DNA from: Pomacea canaliculata
Taxonomy: Eukaryota > Mollusca > Gastropoda > Architaenioglossa > Ampullariidae
DNA length: 64,000 nucleotides
Assembly: GCF_003073045.1 (NCBI RefSeq)
Contig: NC_037591.1
Location: 28,429,319-28,493,318 of the forward strand
Reading direction: 5' to 3'
Below, one piece after another: positions 36,140 to 48,900 of this stretch. The position numbers and the translations under genes were made by a program. The notes beneath the pieces are model-generated. The model was not told the origin of the DNA. It saw only the letters and a list, made by a program, of their open reading frames with translations, and searched no databases. Position 1 is the first letter of the stretch. Every line of letters starts with the position of its first letter.

Positions 36140-36905
36140 AAAGAGTATACAAAACAAATAGCTAAAGACAGTAAAGAAAACCCTTGAAAGATTTTGGTAG
36201 TATGTTCAAGAAAGGATAAAGGTGAGAACGGGAATGGGCTCACTGAATAAGAAGGATGGTTTATTAGCAGCAGGTAATGAGAAAAAGGCAAAGATGCTAA
36301 ATAAATTTTTTGCCAGTGTGCTTACACAGGAAGAGAGGAATATTAATATGCTCAAAAACTTGTATTCAAGGGGATCATTCTTAGGGAATATAATAGTAAC
36401 TCCTATAGCTGTTCAAGAAAAACTGAGGAATCTAAATCTGTACAAATCTCAAGGACTTGACCTGATACCACCAAGAATCCTGAAAGATGAAAGTGCTGAG
36501 TTAGCTGTTCCATTGTGTTCCTTATTTAATGTCATTATATTTGGGATAATTACCAGATAACTGGAAGACTGCTGGATAATAGCTTTAGTTAAGAAAGGCT
36601 TGAAATCTGATCCTGGTAATTATAGACCAGTTAGTTTAACTTGCAATGTGTGTAAAGTTCTGGAGAGTGTATAGCTGAACAATTTGTAGAATATAGAATG
36701 TACATGGAACATCAGTACCCATATAGGGATAAAAGATCTTGTGTGACATCATTATTAGAAGTCATGGAGTATATATATATAACCTCATTACTGGATGAGG
36801 ATGGGTATGTAGACATTTTATATTTTATTTTAAATCAGCATTTGATTATGTCCCGAATGAAAGATTACTAGCCAAATTAGCTTTAAGAACTCTCTAGGAG
36901 ACATT
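36140..36905 (+). mobile_element. LINE fragment (CR1/Jockey-like reverse transcriptase)
   Basis: Plus-strand frames carry the N-terminal part of a non-LTR reverse transcriptase: KAKMLNKFFASVLTQEE at the start, AVQEKLRNLNLYKSQGLDLI (the KSPGPD-type block), ILKDESAELAVPLCSLFN, then in another frame KSDPGNYRPVSLTCNVCKVL near 36600-36660, and AFDYVPNERLLAKLALRTL near 36835-36890. The catalytic FADD region is missing and frames change several times, so this is a truncated dead copy. Surrounding sequence (35600-38600) is otherwise AT-rich and featureless. Confidence 0.8.
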
Positions 36906-36909
36906 AAAT

Positions 36910-38660
36910 AATTAATAGATCTATTTTATAGCTTTGATGAAAAATAAAGTAAGGCTCAGACCTAAAATACATTAATCAGAGTAATAATGATTGAGGGAAT
37001 ATTAAAAGGATATAGGCAATCAGAAGCCAGTCCCTATAGTATATATACTACTATACAACTTTAAGGTAAACCGAATCATCAAAGTCTTCGTTGTTAATCT
37101 GTTGAAAAAGCTTTGAAATTTTCATGCTTTATTATTAAAACTAATTACTCTGATACGCAGCTCTTTACTCACTTGGGATTATGAAGACATAAGACGAAAC
37201 TCAACGTCCATGGTGACGCAACCTAGATTTGTCTATCCAATTTTGTCCACCATATCCGGAAGCCAGGTCGCGTTAGCTTCCATGACAACGGAAGTCGGCA
37301 ATGAGTCTTGCGTCACTGGTACTTCCGCCATTACAGGATAATCCGTGGGTTCACTGACCTAAATACACAAGCCATCAATGCACAGGGTTAGCTGCTGACA
37401 ACAGTTTTCTACCGCGTAAGGTCTACTCTATTAAGCTACTTAAAGAATTTTGTTCTTCTCAGTACGATTGTTGTATTATTGTTAGAGATTACGAAGTGGC
37501 GTCTGTCTACATCTAGAAATCCTCGCAAACGTTAAATTTGATTGGGTGATGCAAAAAAATAAACCATCCCGAGATTCCTTCTAGTCAATAGTACCAAGCA
37601 CGTAATTTATATATTTTATTAATACTGCCCAACGTGAACAACTTAAACCTCATACCTCAAATGATTGCATTCTCTTGCTCAACGTCCAACACTCTCATGT
37701 ATAGATCTCACACCAACATCAGTTTTACATAACACATGCTTTTGACGCATCCAAAGAAACATAAACACAAGGTTCAAAGGAAATCAAAAACTTTATCACA
37801 CCCGATTCTCCAATCTAAAGCTATAGTATGTATAACAACATAAAGGAATATAACCTGCTACAACCAGACTTCACTGCGCATTATCCTAATTTATCTGGAA
37901 GGTTACTCATTCTTAATCCCATTTCTGAATTTTGCTTGTGCATAGAAACCTTTGCTTCCTTTCACCACACCTTTGTTGAAAAAGATAAACTTCCAAAACT
38001 ACTCTTCTCATTTTTACATTGCATCCTCTTGTATTTTTCTGGGTTTTTTAACCTGCTGGTAAAGTCTGCTAGGCATAACTGCCCATTCTTAATTCATTTG
38101 TAGGCATGTATACTTAGATGTATATATATGCTTTACTAATTATAAACTTTACAATTACATAAACTGATACAAAATAATGTACTTTAACAACAAATGTACA
38201 ATTTTGGCTGGAGTATCAAGTGTTTCATTCCATAATCACTCTAATTCAATATTTATTTTGCTTAGCATAAATGAGTTGACTATTCATATGGCCATGCAAT
38301 TCATTGTAACATGATAATGGTCCATACCAGTAGAAGAAACAGAAGAAACTGTTATGGCATCATGTAGAAAAGACCAGCACTTGTAGGAAATTTGAAAGTC
38401 ATTGAGGAAAAATAAAAGTCAAACACTCCTGTGAAATGTACAGTGCAAAAGACATGAAATTCAAAATTTAAAAACAGAGGCACTTGATATTGCAAAAACA
38501 CGCAGAACAAATCTATACTGTAAAAACCTTTAGTGACATGTACAGACAGGGTGTACATTTAAATGTAGTGACAAGGTGTAAGGGCTATTAAAACTAAAGT
38601 AGGACTACAGTAAGCTGAGAATAACAGATCATGTCACTGGTATACCCAGATCTCTGGTTA
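36910..38660. other. non-coding stretch
   Basis: No exon recognised. A short CpG-containing patch at about 37190-37340 (tatccggaagccaggtcgcg ... acttccgccattacagg) stands out from its AT-rich surroundings and contains two ETS-like CCGGAAG/CTTCCG motifs. It could be the promoter of the coiled-coil gene to its left, but no linking exon was identified. The left boundary of the CYP4/ICMT duplication lies near 38600. Confidence 0.35.
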
Positions 38661-38674
38661 AAGGAGTTGTGGAA

Positions 38675-41600
38675 TCACATATTTCCTCCAGTAGATTTGC
38701 GCATCTTGGCTATCAGCTTGATACCATTTTCTGTCTTAAAAGTTGCCAGTGGCATCCTCATGACCTCATGATCAGGGTCAAGTTTAAGGTGGAATCTAGG
38801 AGAAGAAAAAAACTCACTAATGATCCTGTGTGAGAAAGAAAAAGAAAGAACTAATTTCTTTGGAGCTTCTTTCCTATAAGATTTCATTAGAACTCCTTAT
38901 TTGTGTACATGTCTTTATAAATTCTTGATTTTTATTTGTAAAAATCATACCAAAACTGCCTCAGTTACTACTTTTTCAGTATAAACTTAAAACTACAGGT
39001 ACCAAAAACAAAAAACAAAAGGTGTGCCGGATTCTGATACAAATCTGTCATGTCCTCCTCCAGTAAATGACCACACTCACCGGTGGAAAATTCGTGCTAC
39101 CAGAATCTTAAGTTCCTTCATGGCAAAGTTCTGGCCAATGCAGTTCCTGCAATATGTGTTAGACTTTTAATCATTTCCAGGTGATCAGTGATCTTATCTT
39201 CCAAAAATAGTGACTTTTCATACCTAAACATGTCCTCAACACTTTGTTGTTTCTCCTCCTCATAGTAACATCATTTCCTAGTAATTTTATTTCGTCTAAG
39301 ACAAAAATGGTATTTGTTATTCACCATGTTCTGTCTCCCTACCTCCCAACTTTCTCTGAGACCACAACTGATGATCAGGTTACAATTGTGTAGTAATACC
39401 TAAGATATGTAATAATAGCAGGTGAAAGAAGGGGCTTACACTGGCTAAAATGAAAATAACAAACCTTGGTCCTGCAGAAAAAGGAACAAACTGAAAAGGG
39501 TCCATGGTAATGGATCTATCACCAAGAAAACGTTCTGGCAGATATTCATGTGGTCTGTCCCATACAGTTGGGTTGTGATGCAGCATCCACAAGTGAAATG
39601 CCACATAGGTACCTATTTCATATATCATGTGCAAACATACAATCATTATTTCGCTCTCACACATACACACACAAATATATAATGTAAAAATGCAGAGTTT
39701 CCTTTTTCATGGCTTCTAAACGCAGATTTATTTTTTTAAGTGATAAGTAATGCTTACTTTTGAAATATGAAGATGCTCAAAGATCTGTAGGAGCATATAT
39801 AATTAAGCGAATAAATTTTTGGGTTTTTTCCCCATGATTGTAAGACTACACCTGTCTGATCATGCAGATCTATTTTTGCCACTCAGCGTTGGTACAAATC
39901 TCAGCAGCCTCTACCAAGACACATGTCTAATTTTACCTGCTGGAATCGGATGTCCATCAATATCTAGTGGTTTGTCTGTCATGCGCTCAATGACAGGAAC
40001 TGTGGAATAGTTACGTATTGCCTCATAGATGCATGCTGTTGTGTAAGGTAACTGGCTCAAATCATCCCTGTCCATAACATAAGCAGTGTGACAAATGATA
40101 GGCAAAACAACTTCACCAGCACATTTACTGTGCTATACTCCTACTAAACACATTTTAATCAACACTATAAAATGCTAATCAGTTAGACTGTCATAGGTAA
40201 TGGCACATACCAAAGTATATCATCTGTTTCTCTGTCTTGAAGCAAAGCATCAACTTCCTCTTGCACCTGAGCCTGGTGTTGTGGCCATCGAGCCAAGCTG
40301 TACAATGTCCATGAAAGTGCACTAGTTGTGGTATCAAATCCTGTTCTCATAGATAAAAGATGATTAGTCCTAGACTGTGATCAAAACCTCTTTTCTTGAT
40401 TCTTTCTTACCTTCTGAAATAAAGAAAATACAGACTGTTTAAGGAAAGCTAGTCATAGTGTAAAGAATAATGAAGGAATTACTGTAGGGTTGTTGACAGC
40501 TATCAAAGGTATACCTTCAAAAAGAAAGGTATCTGCTTCATTGCGAATCTCTAGTAGGGTTAATCCTTTTCCATCTTCATCTCTTGCTGTAAGAAGAATG
40601 TCCACAAAGCTGAGAGTTTGCTTCTTGGTTGGTGAATCTTGGTTATCAGCTCTCTCTTTCTGTGTACATCAGTAACAACACATCAAATTCTAACTAAATT
40701 CAGAGAAATTATATCATTAACAGAGTATTTTAACATAAGACATGATATTAAAGGATGAAAATTAATTTCACATTATCAGTAATGCAACATACAACTCACA
40801 CCATGTCAATCCATGGATCAAAGAAGAATCTAAATGATAATAATATGATGGAATAAGACTTTTATCATAAAATGAATAAAACAAAAATTGAATTGATGGA
40901 TATTTCCTGCATTGTAGACAAAGACCTTTCTGATCCAGCTAGGAAACAGATCTATGAAAGTAAACACAGCGTCCATAAGAATAGACATAAGACAATTGTA
41001 TATTGTACACAGGTATAACAGCTTACCAAGAGCTGATGTCTTTTATTTATGAGATCCTCAGACACATTATGGACATAGTCACAAAGCTGATACCATCTCC
41101 TGCCTTTTGCTGACAGTCGGTAAATAAATTCCAGTAAATGCAATGGCTGTCTTGATAAACAGAATGAAAAATGTACAAAAGTTATGCAGATTTTCCTGCA
41201 AGCCAGTAAATAAAGGCTGCATTTTTAAAAAAAAAACAAAAGTTTAATCTCCTTCAAAAATACCATCATTGAGTTATCCCAAAAGGCAGAAAATAATAGT
41301 GATAAAATGACCTTAGACATGAAAAAAAATCCAGTTAGCCTGACCAAGCTAAAAATACAAACAGGTCATGCCGTAAATGGTTTAGGAGTTGTAATATTTC
41401 TAATGCTCACCGTATGCGATCATTCCACAGCTTCAGCAGCTCATTCACAGCACTGACATAAGGGTCTTCATTGCTGTCAACACACACAAAACTGTGAAAG
41501 GGTGGTTAAGTCTGGAGCAATAGGTTTTTGAAATTATGTGCATCTTTAAGCTCTTTAATGGGTGATAGCACACGTGCGGATACACAAATATGATACTTGT

Positions 41601-43218
41601 GCATACTAATACACAACTAGTGCATGTGGTCCTGCAAAAAATATGTAATTTACAATGTTTACTGGATCATGACACTGATGCTAACTTACCCAGTGATCTG
41701 ACAGTTGCTAGAGTAAGAAAAAGCACACTGGAGGAGAATGTCAAAGAGGCAAAGACTGACATAATCAAATGCCTCAAAGGGTTTTCCAATGTCTGCTTGC
41801 TTCTGAATTTTGCTCTGAGGATACAAAAAAGCATAATACATAAAACAGCAACAATTCAATAGCAACCTCATTAGCAACAATATTTTATTTGCAAAACCTT
41901 CCAAGAGCCCTCTCCTATAATCACGATACTATGGGAGTTATTTTTATAATGTCAAAATTTTGTGAAATACCACACATTTTCATGATAATGAGAAGGAGAG
42001 CGATAGTGATGACGACAGTGTTGATCAACAACATTTTCGCTACACCATGCACTTTATGAAAAACCAACCAGCAGGAGGTCACAGGCTCTGTTCTCAATTA
42101 CAACATATGAGCGCAAGATCTCAAAATGGAAGGCAGGTGTCAGCAGACGGCGGCTCCGGGCCCATCTGGCACCATTACTGATCAATAGCCCTTCACCTAG
42201 CCATCCCAATCCCATGTCGTAATCTGATACCAACAGCTTTCCACGTGGCTTGGGAGCTGTGCAAAAAAATTCACAAGAATTTTTAGACTGTGTATATATA
42301 TTGCCAATTACGCTTTTATTGTCAAACACATACATGCTAAATATATATGCTTACAAATATTGGTAAAGTACACTATATTTTCATGTATCTGACAAAAAAC
42401 AGTTTCAAATGTTGGTTTATACACAATGACAATTTCAACCAAAATCACTTCCACAGTTACCTGAAGTTTTAAGGATGAGACGGATCAATTCAGGGTGGTA
42501 TATAAACAAGACAGGGGTGAAAGGTCCTGCCCAAACTCGGCTAAACCGAGGTCGCTTCTCCATACAGTCAGTATCATATTGTATGCCTCTCTCATTAGGA
42601 CCAGGAAACTGTCAGATACAACATAAAAATGTTGATGCTCTCTTAAATGCTTCTTTTCCTGTTATTTCACATTTTTTATAAGCAAAAGTGAATTTTAAAA
42701 AGTTACCATCAAAGTTTTTTATTATATATCAGAAATACCCACACCAGCTTACTACTGAATCTCACTGTCTCAAGTACTTTTTCCTTTCAAATGCAGCAAC
42801 AGCATTCTTACAAGTCCTGTGGGTATTCATAATCCATTAAGCTTAATTCTTTGATTTCAAAACATTAAGCCACCTTAATTTCCTTTGTGTATTTTTTGGT
42901 CTGAGACTATACTTTTTTCCTCTTTGATCATATGCACACACATAAAATATATTCACAAACATATGCATTATGTGTACACATATACATGCAAAAACAAATG
43001 AATGTACAATTATATCAGTAACATTAAAAAACACACATACAATCACACTCTCTCTCCTTCTCTCTCTTCACCTTGTGCAGAGTTCCATATAACCAGTGAA
43101 AGTCGGTTTCCCCTGGACACTTGTTAAAGATGCTTGCGTAAACCCTAAATGAGCGGAAAACTGTGACCAGTTTCCCCAGCAACAGCACAGTTGCTGTCAC
43201 TACTGCCCATGCAAGCAT
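38675..43218 (-). CDS. cytochrome P450 family 4, copy A
   Basis: Microsomal haem monooxygenase of the CYP4 family; relatives hydroxylate fatty acids and eicosanoids at the omega end. The substrate here is unknown. Twelve minus-strand exons: 43218-43072, 42608-42461, 42256-42069, 41814-41690, 41473-41411, 41150-41027, 40659-40515, 40340-40211, 40067-39937, 39612-39465, 39146-39081, 38795-38675; 1536 nt, 511 aa, all phases consistent. Motifs: N-terminal membrane anchor ([17 protein letters not shown]), I-helix [12 protein letters not shown] with the CYP4-type Glu that can bond haem, ExxR in YEAIRNY, PERF, and haem loop FSAGPRNCIG with Cys 452. Oddity: where copy B has its ATG, copy A has ATA, so translation must begin 11 codons later at 43218; the anchor is shortened but present. 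It lies head-to-head with a broken ICMT copy. Confidence 0.93.
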
Positions 43219-43682
43219 TTGTTCCTTTGGCGAATCAGCAAAAATGATATTTATCTTGATTGGGAAAACTCTTTGTGGTAGACACGATCAATCTCCTCAG
43301 ACTGCTCTCATAAAAACAAAGTCCTCATACCAGATCTTAAAAGACAAGTAACCAGCCTTTAATCTCCATATATACACTCTAAAATAACTCCAGTGATATG
43401 CCGATCCGCTTTAGGATCACAGTTCAGACCAGCGGATTCGAATAATATCAGTCTTTAATATAGTAAAATATAATTTGAAAATGTCGGCTATTGGCATGTG
43501 GGAAGGGGTCAGTAAAACTTAGTAACTGGTAATTTAATTTTAACGAGGAACTTAGTTTCTTTTTCTTCGTCATCAAACGGGAGACTATTCATGACCCAAT
43601 CTGCCGTAATGGGAAGTAAATCTAGAAACTATCGAAGCCAATCAATTTGCAGAGCTTGTGGTTGCTGCGGAGATCGCTGACA
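43219..43682. promoter_or_regulatory. head-to-head CYP4 / ICMT intergenic region, copy A
   Basis: The 464 bp between the CYP4 copy A start and the remains of ICMT exon 1 match the 56025-56480 spacer of unit 2. The shared block includes an inverted pair ATCCGCT (43404-43410) / AGCGGAT (43431-43437), a repeated ctggtaatttaatt element, and a CCAAT box (gaagccaatca) before the ICMT start. Conservation between copies fits a shared bidirectional promoter. Confidence 0.5.
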
Positions 43683-43734
43683 ATATGGCGTTCAGTTAGT
43701 CTGGGTACATTTATTGATGGCGTTGCGGCATACC

Positions 43735-43828
43735 CCTTACAGGGGCGCCCGGTAGTGTCGCGATTACATAGTGCAAGATCACCTAACGGTGGAAGCACGT
43801 TTAATTGCTGCTAAATAAACCACCCAAC
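43735..43828. mobile_element. small insertion with 6-bp target duplication
   Basis: About 94 bp (aggggcgcccggtagtgtcg style, absent from the intact ICMT exon) interrupts pseudogene exon 1. The host hexamer CATACC is present at both edges (43729-43734 and 43829-43834), as expected for transposition. Family not identified. Confidence 0.6.
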
Positions 43829-44723
43829 CATACCTCTTACCCATTCTTTTCACTGCCAGTCAGGCCTTGAAACTGATATGGAAGGATTTAATTGAAGTAT
43901 CTTTCCTATTATTATACCACGGATCCGTCGACAAGTTCGTGATTATACGTATCATACGATTATCGTACGATACGTTGCAGTTATACAGGTAGGCATAAAG
44001 ATCGCATGATATATCAGGTACGATTAAGTTGAACCAACGCTTGTTACCGTAACTCACAGTATTTTTACATTAGACCATTGCCGCACGTGTCAGTTTTCGC
44101 TAACCGTAGTTTTCTTTATCATTCTTCGTCAAATTTTATACATCGGATTTGGCGACGCGTTTATTTTCGGCAAATAATTGGCCTACACGACCGTAAAAGA
44201 AAACTTTACATTTTAGCGTTAAGACTTCACTCGTGTTATACACCAGGACACAACAGAAAAAATCATTTGTTACAATATGCATCCTTTTTTAATTCCAAAG
44301 AAACACTCAATCTTGGCTATGTTTAGCTTATATGTGGGAGTTATTGTGTGCAAGAGAGAATTATATGTATCGTAGGAATCAGGGGAGGGGGGCAGCAGCT
44401 ACACTATAAAAAAAGATACTGAGGAGGCAAGAATGTGAACGTCACTCACTGTCAGCATGGAGTACCCCTACCCCCTTCAAAGCCAAGCAACTTCCTACTC
44501 CACTGTGTAAGTAGGCTAACAATTTTCATAAATATATCTTTTATTCTTATTGAGAATACAAGTTATTTAAGAGGAAAGTATAGTTTTGCAGAATCCTCAA
44601 ATATGAAAGAGCAGTTTTCACATGTTATTAAATGTATGATTTACATGTGGGTGCTTGATTTCAGGCCTTATGAGAGGGGAGGGGAACAGGGGGTCTGGTG
44701 TACCCAGGCCCGCAGATGTGAAG

Positions 44724-44839
44724 GGGGCCCGGCCATGGTCAGTGGACTTTTTTCCTTCTTTCTTTAAAAGACAAAGAAAAGGAAAAGAAGAAGGAAAAAA
44801 AAAATCTACTAACCAAGGGGTGAACCAAGGCTGGGCCCC
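44724..44839. repeat. 116-bp foldback element (MITE-like)
   Basis: The left arm GGGGCCCGGCCATGGTCA...ctttttt and the right arm read in reverse (GGGGCCCAGCCTTGGTT...) are imperfect inverted repeats around a purine/pyrimidine centre. It lies in the ICMT pseudogene's intron 1 and is absent from the intact gene, so it arrived after the duplication. The apparent 151-codon frame across it is not a gene. Confidence 0.5.
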
Positions 44840-45939
44840 ATTCACAGCAAGGAACACCCAAACATTAATTACACATGCAGATGTTGAGTTTCAAGTCTGT
44901 ATAGTATACAATTTCCAGCTAGTCATACAAGAACACAACAAAGATGAAAATTGCCGCAAAACCGTAGATTTTATTCACAGTCTAACTTGGCGGCTGACTA
45001 GCCATCTCCACTCTCACTTCCAAAATCAAAAAGCCTCTCTCAACTGTAAAGCTACACTACTTATTCTATCTCGCATCGAATGTTCCAGAACCATCCACCC
45101 CCTTTCCTGATGGTCTCGTCACAACCTTTCTCATCTCCCTCCCCACCTCCCCCGTGGTCACCCCCACCCCGCCCTGTCTGGTCATGGTCTCCCCAAGTGG
45201 CTCAGGCAACTTCGTAACAATAGGTCCAGTCGCCAGTGGCCGTGGATGGGCAGTTCAAGTCTGGCATGAGGAAGGGACAGTCCTGGGAACTGTTGACCCC
45301 TACCTTCTATAAACAAAGACATAACTTAATACACTACTAGAGTGATACAGTATCATGGGCAACATTTGGTTGGTATTTAACAACTATCAATTTTTTTATT
45401 GGTCATAATACTTCTTCATAGCTACTATAAATCCTTGCTCATTAACTCTAGAATCATTTTTACTGAATCACAGTCATGAATATGAGCTGGCACTGTAGCT
45501 AGCTTCATTGAATACTTTACGGAGTGATTCATTTATCCAGGTATGTCATTTTTCTGTACCTGTCTCTGGTATATCTGCCATTTGCTGTACTCATCTATTG
45601 TAAATATCCATGTTCATGAATTTTATTCATTTATTATTCCTTTTTACTGGTCTACACACATTCATCTTATTGATTAATATATTGATTAATATAAAGTCAT
45701 CTAAGACTTGGATACTCTCAGATTATCATGCCTTCAGACTGTACTGTATAAATAGAATAATAGCACATCTTCACACATGATTTGCAAATATGAAAAAGAC
45801 ATGCACATAACATGACATGTTGTCTTATTGTAGAGACAGGTTGTAAGGCCTAACAAAACTAGGGTAGGACTAAAGCAGGCTGGGGATAAGGGATTGTGTC
45901 ACTAGTATCCCCAGATCTCTGGTTGAAGGAGATGTGTAA

Positions 45940-48900
45940 TCACATATTTCCTCCAGTGGATTTGCGCATCTTGGCTATCAGTTTGATACCATTTTCTGTC
46001 TTGAAAGTTGCCAGTGGTGTCCTCATGACCTCATGACCAGGGTCGAGTTCAAGGTGGAATCTAGAAAAGGGTAAAAAATTCACTAATGATACTGTTTGAG
46101 ACTTTGACCATATTGTGTAGGCCATGGCCCATTACTGAAGAAGGTGAACATAAAAACATATTTACATAGATTAATGTTTTAACTAGCACAGTTGGCATTC
46201 CAGTTCCAAATATATACAGTAAATGGATCCATACTGTAGCTGATGCCCTGATTCATTCAAACTCTTATAAATATACACCTTTTGGTGAAGCACATGTCTC
46301 TGAATGCCAGGTTTTGACCCATTAAGTGAGAAAATAAAAGGTGGACTGTAAACCAAGCAACTTTAAACTCTCTGCGCAGACCAGTAATGATAAAGATAAC
46401 AGTGGAAGGTGAGGTACATATAGGCATATTGAACAACATAAAGATGAAGTACAAGAGTAGAGCATAAAAGCAGTGGATGAAGGTTTGAAGGGAACTATAA
46501 ACAGTGTAAGATGGAGTCAATAGATGATGGTTAACATGACAGACAAAGAAAGGAATTAAAAATAGTAAAGTAATTCAGGGATAGTACTTTGTGAAAAGAT
46601 ATGTCTTCAGAGAACATTTGAATGTAGCCTTGGAGTCAGAATGGCGAATGTGATGTGGAAGAATTTCACTGCTTAGTAGCACAGAGGGAGAACATCCGTT
46701 GTCCAGATATCACTGTCTTTGTGGGAGGGAGGGATAGAATGCAGGAGTCTGAGAAGGAGCAAAGGCTTCGAGCAGGAGTGTGAAACTTATCAGACTACAA
46801 TGTGATTTTTTTTATTCTGTGTGAGAAAGAATAAAAAAGAATTAATGAGAGCTTCTTTTCTAGAGGATTTCATTAGAACTCCTTATTTGTGTACATGCCT
46901 TTATAAAGTCTTGATTTTTATTTGTAAAAATCATACCAAAATTGCTTCCATCACAGAGATCTAAATAACTCTAAGTTACAGATACAGAAAACATCAAAAG
47001 GTGTGCTACATTCTGATACAGATCCCCTATATCCTTCTCCAGTAAATGACCACACTCACCGGTGGAAAATTCGTGCTACCAGAATCTTAAGTTCCTTCAT
47101 GGCAAAGTTCTGGCCAATGCAGTTCCTGCAATAGGTGTTAGACTTTTAATCGTTGCCAGGTGATCAGTGATCCTATCTTAATAGTGACTTTTCATACCTA
47201 AACATATCCTCAAAAATTTGCTATTTCTCCTCTAAGTAACATCGTTTCCTAGTAATTTTATTTATTCTAAGACACAAATGGTATTGTTATGCATCAAGTT
47301 ATGTCTCCCTACCTCCCTTCTTTCTTTGAGACCACAACTGATTATCAGGTTACAATTGTCTAGTAATACTTGAGGTCTGTGGTAACAGCAAGAAGGGTTT
47401 TAAACTGCTAAAATAACAAACCTTGATCCTGCAGAAAAAGGAACAAACTGAAAAGGGTCCATGGTAATGGATCTGTCACCAAGAAAACGTTCTGGCAGAT
47501 ATTCATGTGGTCTGTCCCATACAGTTGGGTTGTGATGCAGCATCCACAAGTGACAGGCCACATAGGTACCTATTTCATATATCAAATGCAAACATCAGTC
47601 ATTATGTCTCTCTCACACAAACACACATTGAGATTATATATTCCTTGTGCAAGAGTAAAAAATGCAGAAAATTTTACTTTCGCACAGGCTTCTAGACACA
47701 GATTCATTTTTAAACTGATAATGCTAATTTTTGAAACAAGAAAATGCTCAAAGATCTGCAGGAGAATAAACATAATTAACTAAGTGAAAAAATATGTTTT
47801 TTCCCCTGATTGTAAGACTAGACCTGTCTGGTGAATACAGATCTATTCCTGCCTTTAGGCATTAGTACAAATCTCAGCAAGCTCTACCAAGACACATATC
47901 TAATTTTACCTGCTGGAATCTGATGCCCATCAATATCTAGTGGTTTGTCTGTCATGCGCTCAATGAAGGGAACTGTAGAATAGTTGCGTATTGCCTCATA
48001 GATGCATGCTGTTGTGTAAGGTAACTGGCTCAAATCATCCCTGTCCATAACATAAACAGCCTGACAAATGATAGGGAAAACAACTTCCCCAGCACATTTA
48101 CTGTGCTATGCTCCTACTAAACACAGTGTAAGCAACTCTATAAAATGTTAATCAGTTAAACTGTCAGAGGTAATGGCACATACCAAAGTATGTCATCTGT
48201 TTCTCTGTCTTGAAGCAAAGCATCAACTTCCTCTTGAACCTGGGCCTGGTGTTGTGGCCATCGAGCCAAACTGTACAATGTCCATGAAAGTGCACTAGTT
48301 GTGGTATCAAATCCTGTTCACACAAATAATTAATACTAGACTGTGGAAAAAAACTCTTTCCTTTTTCTTCTTTAATAATGCATCCACCCTTACTATAAGA
48401 CTAAACATTAGGTGTACCAAGCCATACTTTAGCGAACATGCAATTCATAATCTAAAGGAAGAAGTGATGTAAATAGATGAAATGCTGACTTTGGGGCACA
48501 AATTAAAAAGAAAGAATTTGTCGCCAAGAAATCACAATAGACAGCTTAGTAAAGGATGTCGACCATTTTAAAACCAAGAAAATGTGTTTGAGGAGAGAGA
48601 GGAACAAGACAATAGTTGTAACTATAAGATGCAATGGGTCAATAATTGGATCTACTGTGCAGGCCTTGCATGTGTGCAGAATTTGTGAAGCATCCATCCC
48701 ACCTAAACTTTCTGAAGTAAGGAAAAATACAGATTTGTTAAGCAAAGATGCTGGTCCCATTGTAATCAATAAGGAAGGAATTTCAGAAAAAGACAAGTAC
48801 TACAGGTATACCTTCAAAAAGAAAAGTATCTGCTTCATTGCGAATCTCAAGTAGAGACAACCCTTTCCCATCTTCATCTCTTGCTGTAAGAAGAATGTCC

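Larger units (their letters stand above)
43683..45800 (+). pseudogene. truncated ICMT pseudogene (unit 1)
   Basis: A broken duplicate of the 5' half of the ICMT gene at 56481. Exon 1 remains at about 43683-43995: it lacks 15 nt after ATGGCGTTCA, bringing a stop into frame at once, and is split by a roughly 94-bp insertion (43735-43828) flanked by a CATACC repeat. The donor context atatcaggtacgattaagtt is still visible. Exon 2 remains at about 45336-45553 with its acceptor end lost and frame-disrupting changes. Homology continues into intron 2 and fades near 45800, just before the second CYP4's 3' end. Exons 3 and 4 were never part of the duplicated segment. It cannot make a methyltransferase. 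Confidence 0.9.

Noticed and set aside
40808-40835. Possible 28-bp mini-exon conserved in both CYP4 copies between exons 6 and 7 (49091-49118 in copy B)
   Set aside because: Splice-like flanks exist, but its length breaks the frame. The identity is explained by the surrounding conversion tract. Exon 6 joins exon 7 directly in phase.
44655-45110. 151-codon open frame in unit 1
   Set aside because: Crosses a foldback element and pseudogene intron; composition is repeat-driven.
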